Assembly: GCF_902364365.1 (NCBI RefSeq)
Contig: NZ_CABJDN010000009.1
Location: 186,001-250,000 of the forward strand
Reading direction: 5' to 3'
Length of the DNA: 64,000 nucleotides
DNA from: Bacteroides intestinalis
GTDB lineage: Bacteria > Bacteroidota > Bacteroidia > Bacteroidales > Bacteroidaceae
The translations under genes were made by a program, and so were the position numbers. The notes beneath the pieces were generated by a model. The model searched no databases, was not told the origin of the DNA, and saw nothing but the letters and a program-made list of their open reading frames with translations. This document shows, piece by piece, positions 8,121 through 18,289 of this stretch. Every line of letters starts with the position of its first letter. Positions within the stretch are counted from its first letter, which is position 1.

Positions 8121-11100
8121 TTAACTTTGTAAAAGGCATATTTTATTTATCATACTGATAACACATTGATCATCATCAAGAGTATAGACATTGTGTGCCT
8201 CTCTTGTGGCTTTATCCCAATGCCACCATTCATGCAAATCTGCTGATTTTGTTGCAGACATAATAAATGAATTGAGAACAATCTGCTTATCACCTGCTGT
8301 CGGTGCTAACTGCTTTTCCAAATCCTTGATTGTTTTGTAAAATTCAATCTTAGGGTCATCAGGCATAATACGAAGCAAACCTTTCGGGTCGACAAATGTG
8401 ATATATTGCTTTTCAGGTGTGTCTATCCATAAGATATAATCAGGATAGAAATTACCTGCAACAAAAAATCCCATACCCACCTTACTTTTATTTCTTAGAA
8501 GATAAAGGGATTTGTTTTCAAGTACATCACCATTATTCTCTGTAAATTCCTTCAGATAATCAACAAACAGCTTTTCATCTTCATTCAAGCTGACAGGGGT
8601 AATCTGTATATTGGTATTTCCCTTTTTCAAGCATACCAATGGCGCATACAAGTGAGAACGGAAATCGAACAGACACAGATTTTTGTTGAAGTCAAACTTC
8701 TTTTCGTATTCGTTCAATCCATTATTATCTGCAAGAATAGACTTTATATCTCCAATGAATTTATCCAATTCTTCACCAGTGGTATCTAAGCTATTTTGTG
8801 GTGTAACGGTGAAGGTATATTCATCTACAAAATTATTGTCAGTAGTCGATATTTCTTGGAATTCAAGCAATGGTGCTTCCCATCTTTCTTGCTCGAATTT
8901 GCAGAATTTGTCCATATAAGACTTTAATGCCATAATCGCATAATCTGTGGCATAGTCAATTTTGCGAATTGAATCTATTTCAAGTTGCTTTTCTGGAATA
9001 ATTAGTTCATACCAACCATCTGTTTCAAGAATAGATTTCAGCTTGTTCCTATCAATGCTGATATTGAAATAAGACTTCTCATTTTTGTATTGCTGAATCT
9101 CATCAAAGATGCGATAATAATCAAGCAAGGCAAGTGTTGATGCTGGAATCGTGAATCTTGTATCAATCACCTGAATATTCATTTTTAATGAGCCTGATGA
9201 TTCAATGGATTGAATCTTGCTTCGGCAATCTAGTACCGACTTACTACGAACAAGGTATCGCATGAAGTCTTCTTTGGGTACATCGAGCACCATACGTCGT
9301 GCTTGCTTCTTGAAATTCTTTCCGTCCTTTACTTTTATGACACGAAGTTTCTTTGTCTTTATTTCATCATAACGATTGACTACTGGCAGAGTCACTTCAA
9401 TAATATCATCATTGATAGGAGCTCCTTCCTGTTCAAGGAATTTCTTGAAATCCTCCATATATTGCGCCTTCACACCAAAAATGGTAAGTGTTTCTACGCA
9501 GTTCATATATCGCAAAGGTTTTACTGAGGTATCGTCAAGGCATGTAGACCTTTTTAGCATTCCTTTATATCCTTTCAAACGAACACCACGACCAAACAAC
9601 TGAATTGCCTGCGAACCTTCACCTTTGGCAAAATTTATCAATCCCATTGTAGACACACGCCAGCTGTTCCATCCTTCGGTAAACTTTCGTGAACCGATAA
9701 GTATTCTAATCTTTGATTCTTTATCGTTGATGCTATTGAATAATGAAGTAGAAACGAATTCTTCGCTTCTGCTTACTATTCCCTTTGCCTCACAAGCCTT
9801 AATAAGATTAGATGTATCTCCAATGTTTATCACACCAAAATAATCACCATATTCGCCAATCTTCATTGCAATTTCACCTTGCACTTGCTTTATGGCTTCA
9901 ATGTGCAATCGTGGAGCATCGGCAACGGTATCGGTATTGAATATCAGATGAAGCATATCCTCATATAGCACTTGCGCTGATGGTAATTGGCCATACACAT
10001 CTATTAACGCATTGAAATCGTGTGAAAATAGATCACGCCCATGTTTATCGGTAAGACCCGTTTCTTCTGACTTCACTTGCTCTATGCAACGGATGCTTTC
10101 TTGTTTGTTACGAACAAATCTGTCAATAAAACATAGCACTTCCTGAACATCACTCAATTCATCTTTTGATGTTGATGCCGTTACACGGTTTCCAACAAAC
10201 ACTAATAATGGATTCTCTATATTGAAAGGAATCAGTTCGGTTCGTTTTTCAATAGAGTACTTCACTTGTTGGAAGAAGGAAAGCAAACAACCTATCAAAT
10301 ACAAATGACGGTGATTATCATCAATACCTGCTCTGAGGTTATAGATACGATAATCTTTTCCATAGCCATCGCCATAGAAATATTTATAAGAGTAGTCCAT
10401 TATTATAGACTTGCCATATTCCGCTACCATTTGCCTGTCTTCCTTTTTTGAAGATGTGGCATTCAGTGCTTGTTTGAATGTAGCTGAGTACTCAAAGGCA
10501 AAACCTTCTTCGCTTAATCGTGTACGATAGTCGTACCAAACACCATCTGTTGAAGACATGCCACGATGGGCTTCATCCACAAGAACAAGGTTATTGCGTT
10601 CAAAGCTATCTACCGATACGGTTTTCACTTTGCCTTCTTCCTTGAGTTTGTTCATATCAATGATGGCAACACCTTCATTTTGTCCGTTAAACATACCGCC
10701 ACCATCTTTATTGAAGATATTTGCTTTAATTCCAGAGAGAGTAAGCTCACTTAAATGTTGTTTACTCATTCCTTCATTTGGCGAAAGCACTATAATTTTA
10801 TTGATAGCGATACTGCCGTTTATTCGTTTTGCACGCTTCAAATAGAATATAAATTGCTTTATGTTGATGTGCATTAAAAGTGTCTTACCACTACCTGTAG
10901 CACACATATACGCTAACTTGTTCATTGAGTTAATGGTATATGGTTCCATCGTAAGAGCGCCAAGTGTTCTTGTGTTTTCCCTGTCAATGAATTCGTTAAG
11001 CGACTTGCAGAAGGCTGATCTGTCTGCAAAGTAGTTGTCGAGATACATCTCAGTAAAAAGCAGCGAGATGTATTGGAAATACTTCAAACTGATACCACCA

Positions 11101-11375
11101 CGCTTCTCTCCAATTTCTTTTGTATATCGACAAATTCTCTCATCGTATTCCCGCAACTTATCGGTTGTGATACTACAATGTTTCATCTTTGCTATCTGAG
11201 CTATGTAATGATGAAAATGAGTATTGCCATTTTCATCCAATCCTTCATATTCAACGCTGTTGAGCTTGTTACCCAAACTTTTCAGTTCGGTAGTGCCTAT
11301 CTCACTAAGAAAGTAACGGAATAAAACCAAATAGGTTTCAAAGCTGACTGATGGTGAACTTTTCTTTTTTGCCAT
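8121..11375 (-). CDS. res: Type III-like restriction endonuclease subunit (DEAD/DEAH helicase plus PD-(D/E)xK nuclease)
   Basis: A 1084-residue superfamily 2 helicase-nuclease. Walker A is ATGSGKT at residues 159-165, the DEAH box is VDEAH at 266-270, and the motif VI region is QAIQLFGRGVRL. Near the C-terminus FYPDYILWI (P978-D979) followed by ITFVDPKG (D996-P-K998) gives a PD-(D/E)xK nuclease site like that of type III Res proteins. It would translocate on DNA and cut when partnered with the methyltransferase. The start is set by a clear ribosome site, GGGAGGAATAAC, inside the end of the methyltransferase gene six bases upstream, so the two genes are translationally coupled. All key motifs look intact, so it should be active. 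Confidence 0.88.
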   Translation of the reverse strand: MAKKKSSPSVSFETYLVLFRYFLSEIGTTELKSLGNKLNSVEYEGLDENGNTHFHHYIAQIAKMKHCSITTDKLREYDERICRYTKEIGEKRGGISLKYFQYISLLFTEMYLDNYFADRSAFCKSLNEFIDRENTRTLGALTMEPYTINSMNKLAYMCATGSGKTLLMHINIKQFIFYLKRAKRINGSIAINKIIVLSPNEGMSKQHLSELTLSGIKANIFNKDGGGMFNGQNEGVAIIDMNKLKEEGKVKTVSVDSFERNNLVLVDEAHRGMSSTDGVWYDYRTRLSEEGFAFEYSATFKQALNATSSKKEDRQMVAEYGKSIIMDYSYKYFYGDGYGKDYRIYNLRAGIDDNHRHLYLIGCLLSFFQQVKYSIEKRTELIPFNIENPLLVFVGNRVTASTSKDELSDVQEVLCFIDRFVRNKQESIRCIEQVKSEETGLTDKHGRDLFSHDFNALIDVYGQLPSAQVLYEDMLHLIFNTDTVADAPRLHIEAIKQVQGEIAMKIGEYGDYFGVINIGDTSNLIKACEAKGIVSRSEEFVSTSLFNSINDKESKIRILIGSRKFTEGWNSWRVSTMGLINFAKGEGSQAIQLFGRGVRLKGYKGMLKRSTCLDDTSVKPLRYMNCVETLTIFGVKAQYMEDFKKFLEQEGAPINDDIIEVTLPVVNRYDEIKTKKLRVIKVKDGKNFKKQARRMVLDVPKEDFMRYLVRSKSVLDCRSKIQSIESSGSLKMNIQVIDTRFTIPASTLALLDYYRIFDEIQQYKNEKSYFNISIDRNKLKSILETDGWYELIIPEKQLEIDSIRKIDYATDYAIMALKSYMDKFCKFEQERWEAPLLEFQEISTTDNNFVDEYTFTVTPQNSLDTTGEELDKFIGDIKSILADNNGLNEYEKKFDFNKNLCLFDFRSHLYAPLVCLKKGNTNIQITPVSLNEDEKLFVDYLKEFTENNGDVLENKSLYLLRNKSKVGMGFFVAGNFYPDYILWIDTPEKQYITFVDPKGLLRIMPDDPKIEFYKTIKDLEKQLAPTAGDKQIVLNSFIMSATKSADLHEWWHWDKATREAHNVYTLDDDQCVISMINKICLLQS

Positions 11376-11381
11376 ATTTCG

Positions 11382-14300
11382 TTATTCCTCCCACATTCGT
11401 TTATTGAATTCTGTTTCGATAAGCACCACTTTCCATTGCTCATCGTCAAGACGCAGATTCTCAAGGTTGTTATCCCCATTGATATATATTACATCAAACT
11501 CACGGTCGGCAGGATTGATGCGATATTTCGAAAAATAGGCATCCAGTGCAGCATTGCTCGCTAGAATATTATCTTGATTAATGTTACGCCATATAATTAA
11601 AGCCTTACGACCATCTGGTAATGTTCCTTCGATTTGACGGAATCCATAAACTCCATTAAGGTCTTTTTGTAAATCAACTGCACCCTCATATGGAGGATTA
11701 ACAGCTTCTTTGGTTGAGAAGTAGGAGATTGAAGATTGACTATGAACAGAAAGACCAATAAGGTAATTGAAGGTTTCAATGACATCAACTCGTTTTTCTT
11801 TACATTCATTCTTTTCTGTAATCTTCATATTATACTCAAATGGAGAGATGAAAGCATCTAGATTTAGTAAACTACCTTTTGCTTCCATATCAAGCATATA
11901 ACCTATTAGATATTCATCTCCTAAGTTAGAGCCGAAGAATGAGCCTTTCTCTTCAAGAGTAATGTTTGAAAGTGCATCTTCATAGCTTTCAAGACGCATA
12001 TATTTCATTATTTGGGATATGCCATTGTTATGCTCTGTTGGTTTACCACTATCCCATTCAGAAGAATAAATAGCTTTCTTTACTCTTGTTTTGGTAACTA
12101 ATTCAAAGTATTCACCCATTTCAACAAGGATATACTTTCTGTTTCCATTAGTCTTTCGGTTTAAGTCAATTACAGCATGTCCTGTGGTTCCTGAGCCTGC
12201 AAAATAATCAAGAACAATAGCTTGTTTATCGTCAAATGTGCCTGCTTCTATTGCTTCTTCTACTGTATAAAGTGACTTTGGAAATGGAAATCTACCAGAG
12301 TCTCCAAACATTTTTGTTAATAAGTTAGTACCATTAACAACAGCACTAAACTTTGAATCTACCCACATGCTTGGTAATAAATCTCTGTTCTCATCATCAA
12401 AATAACGTCTTTTAATTACGTTGTTATCAGAACAAAATAGCATATCGTTTTTCCAATACTCGTTAGCAGATTCATATCCTAAACTCCAACATCTTTCTGC
12501 TCCGTCTGCTCCTAATGGGTATACACGTAGATAACCTTCATTTGTATTTGAGGTTAGGAAGTCTTCGTTTATTAATGGAGGTTTTTCAAAACCTTTAATA
12601 GTGTGAGTTGTTGGGTCAACTAATACTGCGTAGAAACTATTAGGTCTGCCATATCGAAAATTATTATCACCAGTACCACTCCGACAGAACCCTCTTACTC
12701 TTTCTCCTGCATTTTTAGCTTTTCCTCGCAATATATCACTATTCTTTTTTACTGCAAATAAGTTGTATTCATGGGTTTTACTTACATTACTTCTGCCTGT
12801 TCCAGAACCAGGATAATGATTAACAATGACTTGAAATATATTATAGTTAGGAAGAGTAAATTCCAGAACTTTGTATAAATTGTGAAGTTCAGTATCATCT
12901 ATAGCTATAGAATAATATCCAATCGTATCAACCAATAATGATTTTCCTTCAAATAATCTGTTCTGCATTAATGATAACCAAGATGAATCTCTATATCCAT
13001 TTTTATATAATATTGGTGTAGCATCAGTATTATATGGAGGGTCTATATATATGGTTTGAATTCTATTGGAGTATTGATTTTTTATTAGTCTTAGAGCTTG
13101 ATAATTATCGCTATTTATCATCAAACCATTAGTGTTCTCATCTATATTATCTATAGATGCAATTAAACGGTCACGGAATGTGGTCGGAAAATTCTTTGTA
13201 TCAACAATTAAGTTTTGATTCTCCTTCAAAAATTCTATGCTCGGAGGATTTGTGAATGCTGTTGTATTTAGATCTCCTTTGATTTCATCAATAGCATACA
13301 TATCAATCCACTCCTGAATCTGTGTCTTATTAGCAATAATCTCCGGATAGAAAGATTTATCAATATGGTCAAGTGTAATGCACCAATTCGTTTCCACCAC
13401 AAACTTTTTCTTCAGCCAAAGTTTGCGCTGGAAATTCTCTATCTGCGCCAAGAATGTGATTATCTCTTTACCGATGCGTTTTACCGCACGCACCTTTGCA
13501 AGATAACTTTCTGCACGTACTTCATTATCTGTGTCAAGGTCATCGAGATGCATCACTTCGTTCTTGATGAAGAAATCAAGTTCACGTGTGAGGAATCCAC
13601 CTAAATCCTTATGGATGAAATAATCGAATGTGTTCTTTGCTACATATCCGTTAAGATGTTTCTGAATCAAAGTTACAGGTTTCTTTGGGTCTGTTGATGT
13701 TTGGTACATCAATGGCATCATCAATTCAGGTACACCAATAATATATTCACGAATTTTTGTATAGTTATCATCAACATAGTTCTTCTTTTTGTCTGCAGGT
13801 ATGTCAAAGATAAAGCGAATGATTAGTTCCTTTGATTCAGCATTCCATTCGAATGTTTTCAATTCAGGTCGCTCATCATTTTCTGTGTACAGCATGAACA
13901 CACGTTTAGAATCGTCAGTTTCCTTATTATTGTTCTGCTCGATTGTAGCATCAACCAAGCGAAAATGAACATTTATCCCTTCCTTTGTAACAAACGAATA
14001 ATCCTTGAAGTTTTCAGCAGTCTTGATGTAATACTGGTCTTGGTTAGCCCAATACAGTTTTACTTCTTCACCTTCATATGGAATAGCATAGACACCTTCT
14101 TTATAACGACGTTTAGAGATAAAATCTCCTTCGTCGTAGTAACGATTAAAGAATGAATATAGTGCAGAATAGACGTCGCTTTCGAGTGCTGACATATCAG
14201 AACCTTGAGATAACTGCTTCTGCAAAGCAATATATTCTTGCTTCTTTGGAGTATTGTCTTGAAGAGCATCAATAGTCATACCCATTGATTCAACATCAGA

Positions 14301-14519
14301 CCCTATCTTAGCCAACTTTTGCTTGATTTCATCAGTCTTTTCATTTGCAAATGGTGCGAGAATCTCTTGTATTTTCTTGGGTAGACGATTCTCGAAGTAA
14401 TCAACAATCTCACGTTGACGAATATTGATGATTCTGTAAATACCGAAATCAAGGTCAGACTTATCTAACTCAAATATGGTTTTCAATAATGCGACGAAGC
14501 GCTTCTGATATTCATTCAT
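11382..14519 (-). CDS. mod: Site-specific adenine DNA methyltransferase, type III Mod-like (beta class)
   Basis: A 1045-residue methyltransferase. The catalytic motif IV YIDPPYN is at residues 491-497 and the S-adenosylmethionine motif I region DYFAGSGTTG at 771-780. This order (IV before I) defines the beta class used by type III Mod subunits. The 270 residues between the two motifs probably contain the target-recognition domain. The N-terminal 480 residues are much longer than in classical Mod proteins (about 650 residues in total) and are helical, with a coiled-coil-like stretch near 50-110. It modifies adenine and protects self DNA; the recognition site cannot be read. It lies between the SNF2-type gene (15-base gap) and the res gene (6-base gap) in one operon. 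Confidence 0.88.
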   Translation of the reverse strand: MNEYQKRFVALLKTIFELDKSDLDFGIYRIINIRQREIVDYFENRLPKKIQEILAPFANEKTDEIKQKLAKIGSDVESMGMTIDALQDNTPKKQEYIALQKQLSQGSDMSALESDVYSALYSFFNRYYDEGDFISKRRYKEGVYAIPYEGEEVKLYWANQDQYYIKTAENFKDYSFVTKEGINVHFRLVDATIEQNNNKETDDSKRVFMLYTENDERPELKTFEWNAESKELIIRFIFDIPADKKKNYVDDNYTKIREYIIGVPELMMPLMYQTSTDPKKPVTLIQKHLNGYVAKNTFDYFIHKDLGGFLTRELDFFIKNEVMHLDDLDTDNEVRAESYLAKVRAVKRIGKEIITFLAQIENFQRKLWLKKKFVVETNWCITLDHIDKSFYPEIIANKTQIQEWIDMYAIDEIKGDLNTTAFTNPPSIEFLKENQNLIVDTKNFPTTFRDRLIASIDNIDENTNGLMINSDNYQALRLIKNQYSNRIQTIYIDPPYNTDATPILYKNGYRDSSWLSLMQNRLFEGKSLLVDTIGYYSIAIDDTELHNLYKVLEFTLPNYNIFQVIVNHYPGSGTGRSNVSKTHEYNLFAVKKNSDILRGKAKNAGERVRGFCRSGTGDNNFRYGRPNSFYAVLVDPTTHTIKGFEKPPLINEDFLTSNTNEGYLRVYPLGADGAERCWSLGYESANEYWKNDMLFCSDNNVIKRRYFDDENRDLLPSMWVDSKFSAVVNGTNLLTKMFGDSGRFPFPKSLYTVEEAIEAGTFDDKQAIVLDYFAGSGTTGHAVIDLNRKTNGNRKYILVEMGEYFELVTKTRVKKAIYSSEWDSGKPTEHNNGISQIMKYMRLESYEDALSNITLEEKGSFFGSNLGDEYLIGYMLDMEAKGSLLNLDAFISPFEYNMKITEKNECKEKRVDVIETFNYLIGLSVHSQSSISYFSTKEAVNPPYEGAVDLQKDLNGVYGFRQIEGTLPDGRKALIIWRNINQDNILASNAALDAYFSKYRINPADREFDVIYINGDNNLENLRLDDEQWKVVLIETEFNKRMWEE

Positions 14520-14534
14520 TATGTTGTTTATTAA

Positions 14535-17438
14535 TTAGTTAGTACTCCAACGGACAATAAATAGATTATCTGATGAAGTTGTTTGAATCATTTTTCTCTC
14601 AAGTTCAGCAACGAGCTCTTTTCTACGAACAGATATTTCATCTTCCCTGTTTTCAAGTTCATTGCGCTTTCTACGCTTCTGACGGCGCAGATCTTCTGCT
14701 TTAGCTTCAAGACTGATACGTTCTTCTATATTTTCAGCTTGACGAGCAAGTCTTTCTGTTTCACGTATATTACGTTTTACTATATCAAGCTCTTGCTCAA
14801 TACCATCAATCACATCGCGTTCCCAACGATAGATTCTGTCTTCTTCTTCTTTGAAGAATGAAAGGTTTCTACTATCCACATTCTTTATTGTTGTTATGAT
14901 GTGTTGTTTTGAATTTGCACTCAGTCGAGAAACAATAGTATCAGGTATTTGGGTATTTATCTTTTCAATTCCACCACAGAGGAATAGTTTTTCGGCTTCT
15001 TCTTGTGTTAAGAACTTGCCATCCTCAGTGAATGCAGTAAACAAGCAATATTGTTCGTCTTCAAATGATGAAATTTGAAGTCTTGATAAGCCTAAATAGC
15101 CTGATTGACATCTAAGATATTCAGGCAGTACTACGTTTATACCAGTATCTTTATTGTTGAATACGATTTCACTGTTGCAGTTGTCTGTATCTAAAATCAT
15201 AGCTTTGTCGAGGACATACTGAGCTAAAGGGTGAGAAAGTCGATACGGAGCACCATCTTGCAGTTGTGATAATAAATCATATTTACCACACGCGCAATTC
15301 GCAACTGACTTTTTGAGAACGAAAGAATGTTGTTTATCATCGAATTTAGCTTTGCCATCAAGCACATACTTTGTTAATTCCCAAAGAATATGTTCATATC
15401 TATTTAAGAAAGTACTTGCTTCATCTTTTGCTACACGAAGATGTTCTTGCACATCAATATCAAAGTTTTCTAAAATTTGATGGCGAGTATCTTTCATGCG
15501 TTCGTCTATCTCAACCTGCATGTCAGTTTGAAGACGATCGAACGCTTCATTGATTTCTTCTTCAGTTCTACATTGCTGATAGATTTCCCAAATACGAGTT
15601 TCAAAGTCGATAGCGTCTGCCTTACCGAGAATTTCATCAGAAGCGCCGAATATATCATCAAAAAGATTGAATTTCTCGTTAAGAATATTGAATACACGCA
15701 CATCTGCGTAATTCCTGATATTTACGAAGTTGACAACAACAACATCATGTTTTTGACCATAACGGTGGCAACGACCAATGCGCTGTTCAATTCTTTGAGG
15801 ATTCCACGGTAAATCGTAGTTTACAACAAGAGAACAGAACTGAAGATTAAGACCTTCGCCAGCAGCCTCTGTTGCAATCATAATATCTGCCGATTCTCTA
15901 AAATAATCTACTAATGCCATTCTTCGGTCAGCAGATTTGATGCCACTAACTTTTGAAGGATTAGCTTCGCACCAGTTTTTATATATTTGTGTTGTTTTAG
16001 GGTCAGAACCCCGACCATTGAACAATACGATTTTACCTTCGTAGCCATTAGCATCAAGATATTCTTTCAGATATGCCTGTGTCTTTGTTGATTCGGTAAA
16101 TATCAATGCCTTTCGTGAAGCACCCTCTTTGGCTTGCATCTCAAATGATTTATCCAATGCTTGAAGAAGAGCTTCTGATTTGGAATCTTGCTTTATCTGT
16201 TTGGCTTTGTTGATAAATGTTTGCAATAGCTCAATCTCAGCCTTTAGTTTATCAATGTCAATCGCATCCTCTTCCTCGGCTGATATATCTTCGTTATCAT
16301 CAACATACAAATCTATTTCTTCATCATCGTCTATCAAATCCTCTGCTGTAAATAAGGGCATAGATGCCGTTTCGAGCATCTTTTCGAGACGTGATTTTAT
16401 ATTAGTCAATGTACTTATAAGAGCAAAAGTTGAAGAAGCCAATATCTTACGGATTATCATTGTAGTCAACTTCTTCTGCTGTGCAGGAACTGAGTATATA
16501 TCGTTTCTTCTGAGAAAATCAGAAATAGCTTGATATAGCTCATATTCAGCATCAGTTGAGTCGAACTTCTGTGTCAGTGGTAATCTATTTGTATAATTGA
16601 TATATTCTTTTACATCACGTCTTAATGTACGTTTATACATCGTAGACAATCGTGAACGAAGGTCGGCATTATTTTCTCCAGAACCGTATTCACTTCTAAA
16701 TGATTTCTCGCTACCAAAAATATGATCATCAATTATGCTTGTCAAGCCATAAAGCTCCAGTAAAGAGTTTTGGAAGGGGGTAGCTGTAAGCAACAGCTTC
16801 TTTGTTGTTGTGAGAGCATCACGAACTGCATGAGATGTTTTGCTTGACTGACGATAAACATTTCTTAGTTTGTGAGCTTCATCAATGATTGATATATCGA
16901 AACCATGCATCAATATTTCATCCTTTTTACGAGCCACAAAATTATAGGAACAAATAATTGCCTTATTCTTTGAATATGGAGATCTGCCGTTCTTGATGGC
17001 TTCATTATAGTTCTTGGTGTCAAGGATAATATTGTCAATACCAAATTTATCTATCAATTCTGTACTCCATTGTTTTCTCAATGCAGCAGGACAAACAATT
17101 ATAATCTTTCGTTTGCCTATAGCCCAATATTGGCAAATGACCAAACCAGCTTCGATAGTCTTTCCTAAACCGACTTCATCAGCTAAAACGATACCTTTGG
17201 ATAGTGGCGATTTGAATGCAAAAAGGGCTGCATCAATCTGATGTGGATTAATGTCAACAGACGCACTCATTAGTGATTGCGAGATTGAAGATAGTTCACC
17301 GCCCACAGCTTTTTGTGTAAGCAAGTTTGCGTAATACTTCGCGTGATATTTAGTTATCATACTATTAAAAACTTCGTCACAAAACGCTTTAACAGATTTA
17401 GTCAGACGTAGATGTGAAAGAGTATCCTTTTGATTCAT
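14535..17438 (-). CDS. SNF2/RapA-type DNA translocase of the restriction operon
   Basis: A 967-residue SNF2-family ATPase. Walker A lies in LADEVGLGKTIEAGL (residues 86-100), the DEAH box at 187-190 (IIDEAHKLRN), motif III is LLLTATPFQNS, and motifs V-VI are ATEAAGEGLNLQF and RIEQRIGRCHRYGQ. This is the RapA/DrmD-like subgroup that slides on double-stranded DNA. An acidic insert (DDDEEIDLYVDDNEDISAEE region) lies mid-protein and a coiled coil (RRQKRRKRNELENREDE region) near the C-terminus. I chose ATG at 17436-17438; a GTG three bases upstream is an alternative start. It is the first gene of the operon with mod and res. DISARM also carries an SNF2 helicase plus a methylase, but the other DISARM genes are absent. 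Confidence 0.85.
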   Translation of the reverse strand: MNQKDTLSHLRLTKSVKAFCDEVFNSMITKYHAKYYANLLTQKAVGGELSSISQSLMSASVDINPHQIDAALFAFKSPLSKGIVLADEVGLGKTIEAGLVICQYWAIGKRKIIIVCPAALRKQWSTELIDKFGIDNIILDTKNYNEAIKNGRSPYSKNKAIICSYNFVARKKDEILMHGFDISIIDEAHKLRNVYRQSSKTSHAVRDALTTTKKLLLTATPFQNSLLELYGLTSIIDDHIFGSEKSFRSEYGSGENNADLRSRLSTMYKRTLRRDVKEYINYTNRLPLTQKFDSTDAEYELYQAISDFLRRNDIYSVPAQQKKLTTMIIRKILASSTFALISTLTNIKSRLEKMLETASMPLFTAEDLIDDDEEIDLYVDDNEDISAEEEDAIDIDKLKAEIELLQTFINKAKQIKQDSKSEALLQALDKSFEMQAKEGASRKALIFTESTKTQAYLKEYLDANGYEGKIVLFNGRGSDPKTTQIYKNWCEANPSKVSGIKSADRRMALVDYFRESADIMIATEAAGEGLNLQFCSLVVNYDLPWNPQRIEQRIGRCHRYGQKHDVVVVNFVNIRNYADVRVFNILNEKFNLFDDIFGASDEILGKADAIDFETRIWEIYQQCRTEEEINEAFDRLQTDMQVEIDERMKDTRHQILENFDIDVQEHLRVAKDEASTFLNRYEHILWELTKYVLDGKAKFDDKQHSFVLKKSVANCACGKYDLLSQLQDGAPYRLSHPLAQYVLDKAMILDTDNCNSEIVFNNKDTGINVVLPEYLRCQSGYLGLSRLQISSFEDEQYCLFTAFTEDGKFLTQEEAEKLFLCGGIEKINTQIPDTIVSRLSANSKQHIITTIKNVDSRNLSFFKEEEDRIYRWERDVIDGIEQELDIVKRNIRETERLARQAENIEERISLEAKAEDLRRQKRRKRNELENREDEISVRRKELVAELERKMIQTTSSDNLFIVRWSTN

Positions 17439-17486
17439 CACCTCGACTACATTATAGTTGAATGATAAACATTTTACTCTTAGTTG

Positions 17487-17521
17487 ACCTATTTATATAG
17501 GTGAACGTGTTTGCAAAAATA
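17487..17521 (-). promoter_or_regulatory. Putative promoter and operator of the SNF2-mod-res operon
   Basis: On the minus strand the -7 box TATTTTTG reads from 17521 to 17514. No good -33 TTTG is visible. Just downstream, over the expected start of transcription, lies ACCTATTTATATAGGT (17487-17502), in which ACCTAT and ATAGGT are exact complements. A palindrome at that position could be a repressor operator. No regulator gene is in the operon. Confidence 0.4.
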
Positions 17522-17656
17522 CACATTCAAACTTGAAAATACCATTATTTGTACCGTTTTCTTCTAAAAATCTATGGAATAGTTGGTAATGTGGAAAATT
17601 CACTCTCATCTGCCCCTTCCGTTCACTTTAAGATGATCACTGATTTACCTAGAGTT

Positions 17657-18234
17657 CTATATTCCTAAATTAGCCCACATTTCTGAAGTTTTTGGTTCGT
17701 ACTGTAACCCAATTAGTGGACATATGCTTTTTTCTAATAAAGTATCAATGTCCCTTAGTTTTATATTACATAAGCGTTCTTTGAAATTAAAAGTTTTAGT
17801 TACGGATTCGTTCATAAATTTAGAATGTAACGGTATGAAAAGAATGAATGGACTAATTCCAAATAGCTTATCAGGTGACTTCTTATCCTTGTAAAGACCA
17901 AAGCCTGAAGGAATAATGTCAGAGAAATTTTATGGTTCTGTTTTGTATCAGCCAAAAGCATTTCATGTTTCTTGAAGTATTCCAGCATTTTGACTCCGAG
18001 CATAGCTCTGCGGTTATTGGCATTGCCGATAACATAACGTACAATATAGTCTTGACACTTCTTACAAGTATCAATGCTAAATCCTTCTGTTTTACAGATG
18101 GCCCCAACACGCCTCACCATCCTGACAGAAGCCTGTAGCTCTTCCACTAAATCCCTGTTTTGAGGAGTAAACAGAAAGCCCGTTTGATTATGAACAACAT
18201 GAAAAGTGTAATGAACGATAAGCCCTCTCTGCAC
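17657..18234 (-). pseudogene. Frameshifted gene of unknown function
   Basis: Reading right to left, one frame runs from 18234 (GTG) and looks coding up to ...LADTKQNH near 17935. From there the convincing frame is the one shifted by one base, giving SGFGLYKDKKSPDKLFGISP, an LHSKFMNESVT junction and a long tail ending at the stop 17657-17659. The original frame instead runs into an unlikely tail and stops at 17812. The simplest reading is a one-base deletion near 17925-17935 in a gene of about 190 codons or more. An alternative is that the last 52 codons (ATG at 17813-17815) are a separate small gene, since ATGA overlaps there. The protein has a CKKC pair, but I recognise no family. It sits next to a second broken gene. 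Confidence 0.45.
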
Positions 18235-18289
18235 ATAATCAAACTGGAATGATAGTGTGCAGAAATGGTGATTACAAGAATGAATATGC

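Noticed and set aside
8121..17438. DISARM or BREX
   Set aside because: An SNF2 helicase and a methylase are present, but no DUF1998, PLD, PglZ or BrxC-like gene is found; the third gene is a type III Res.
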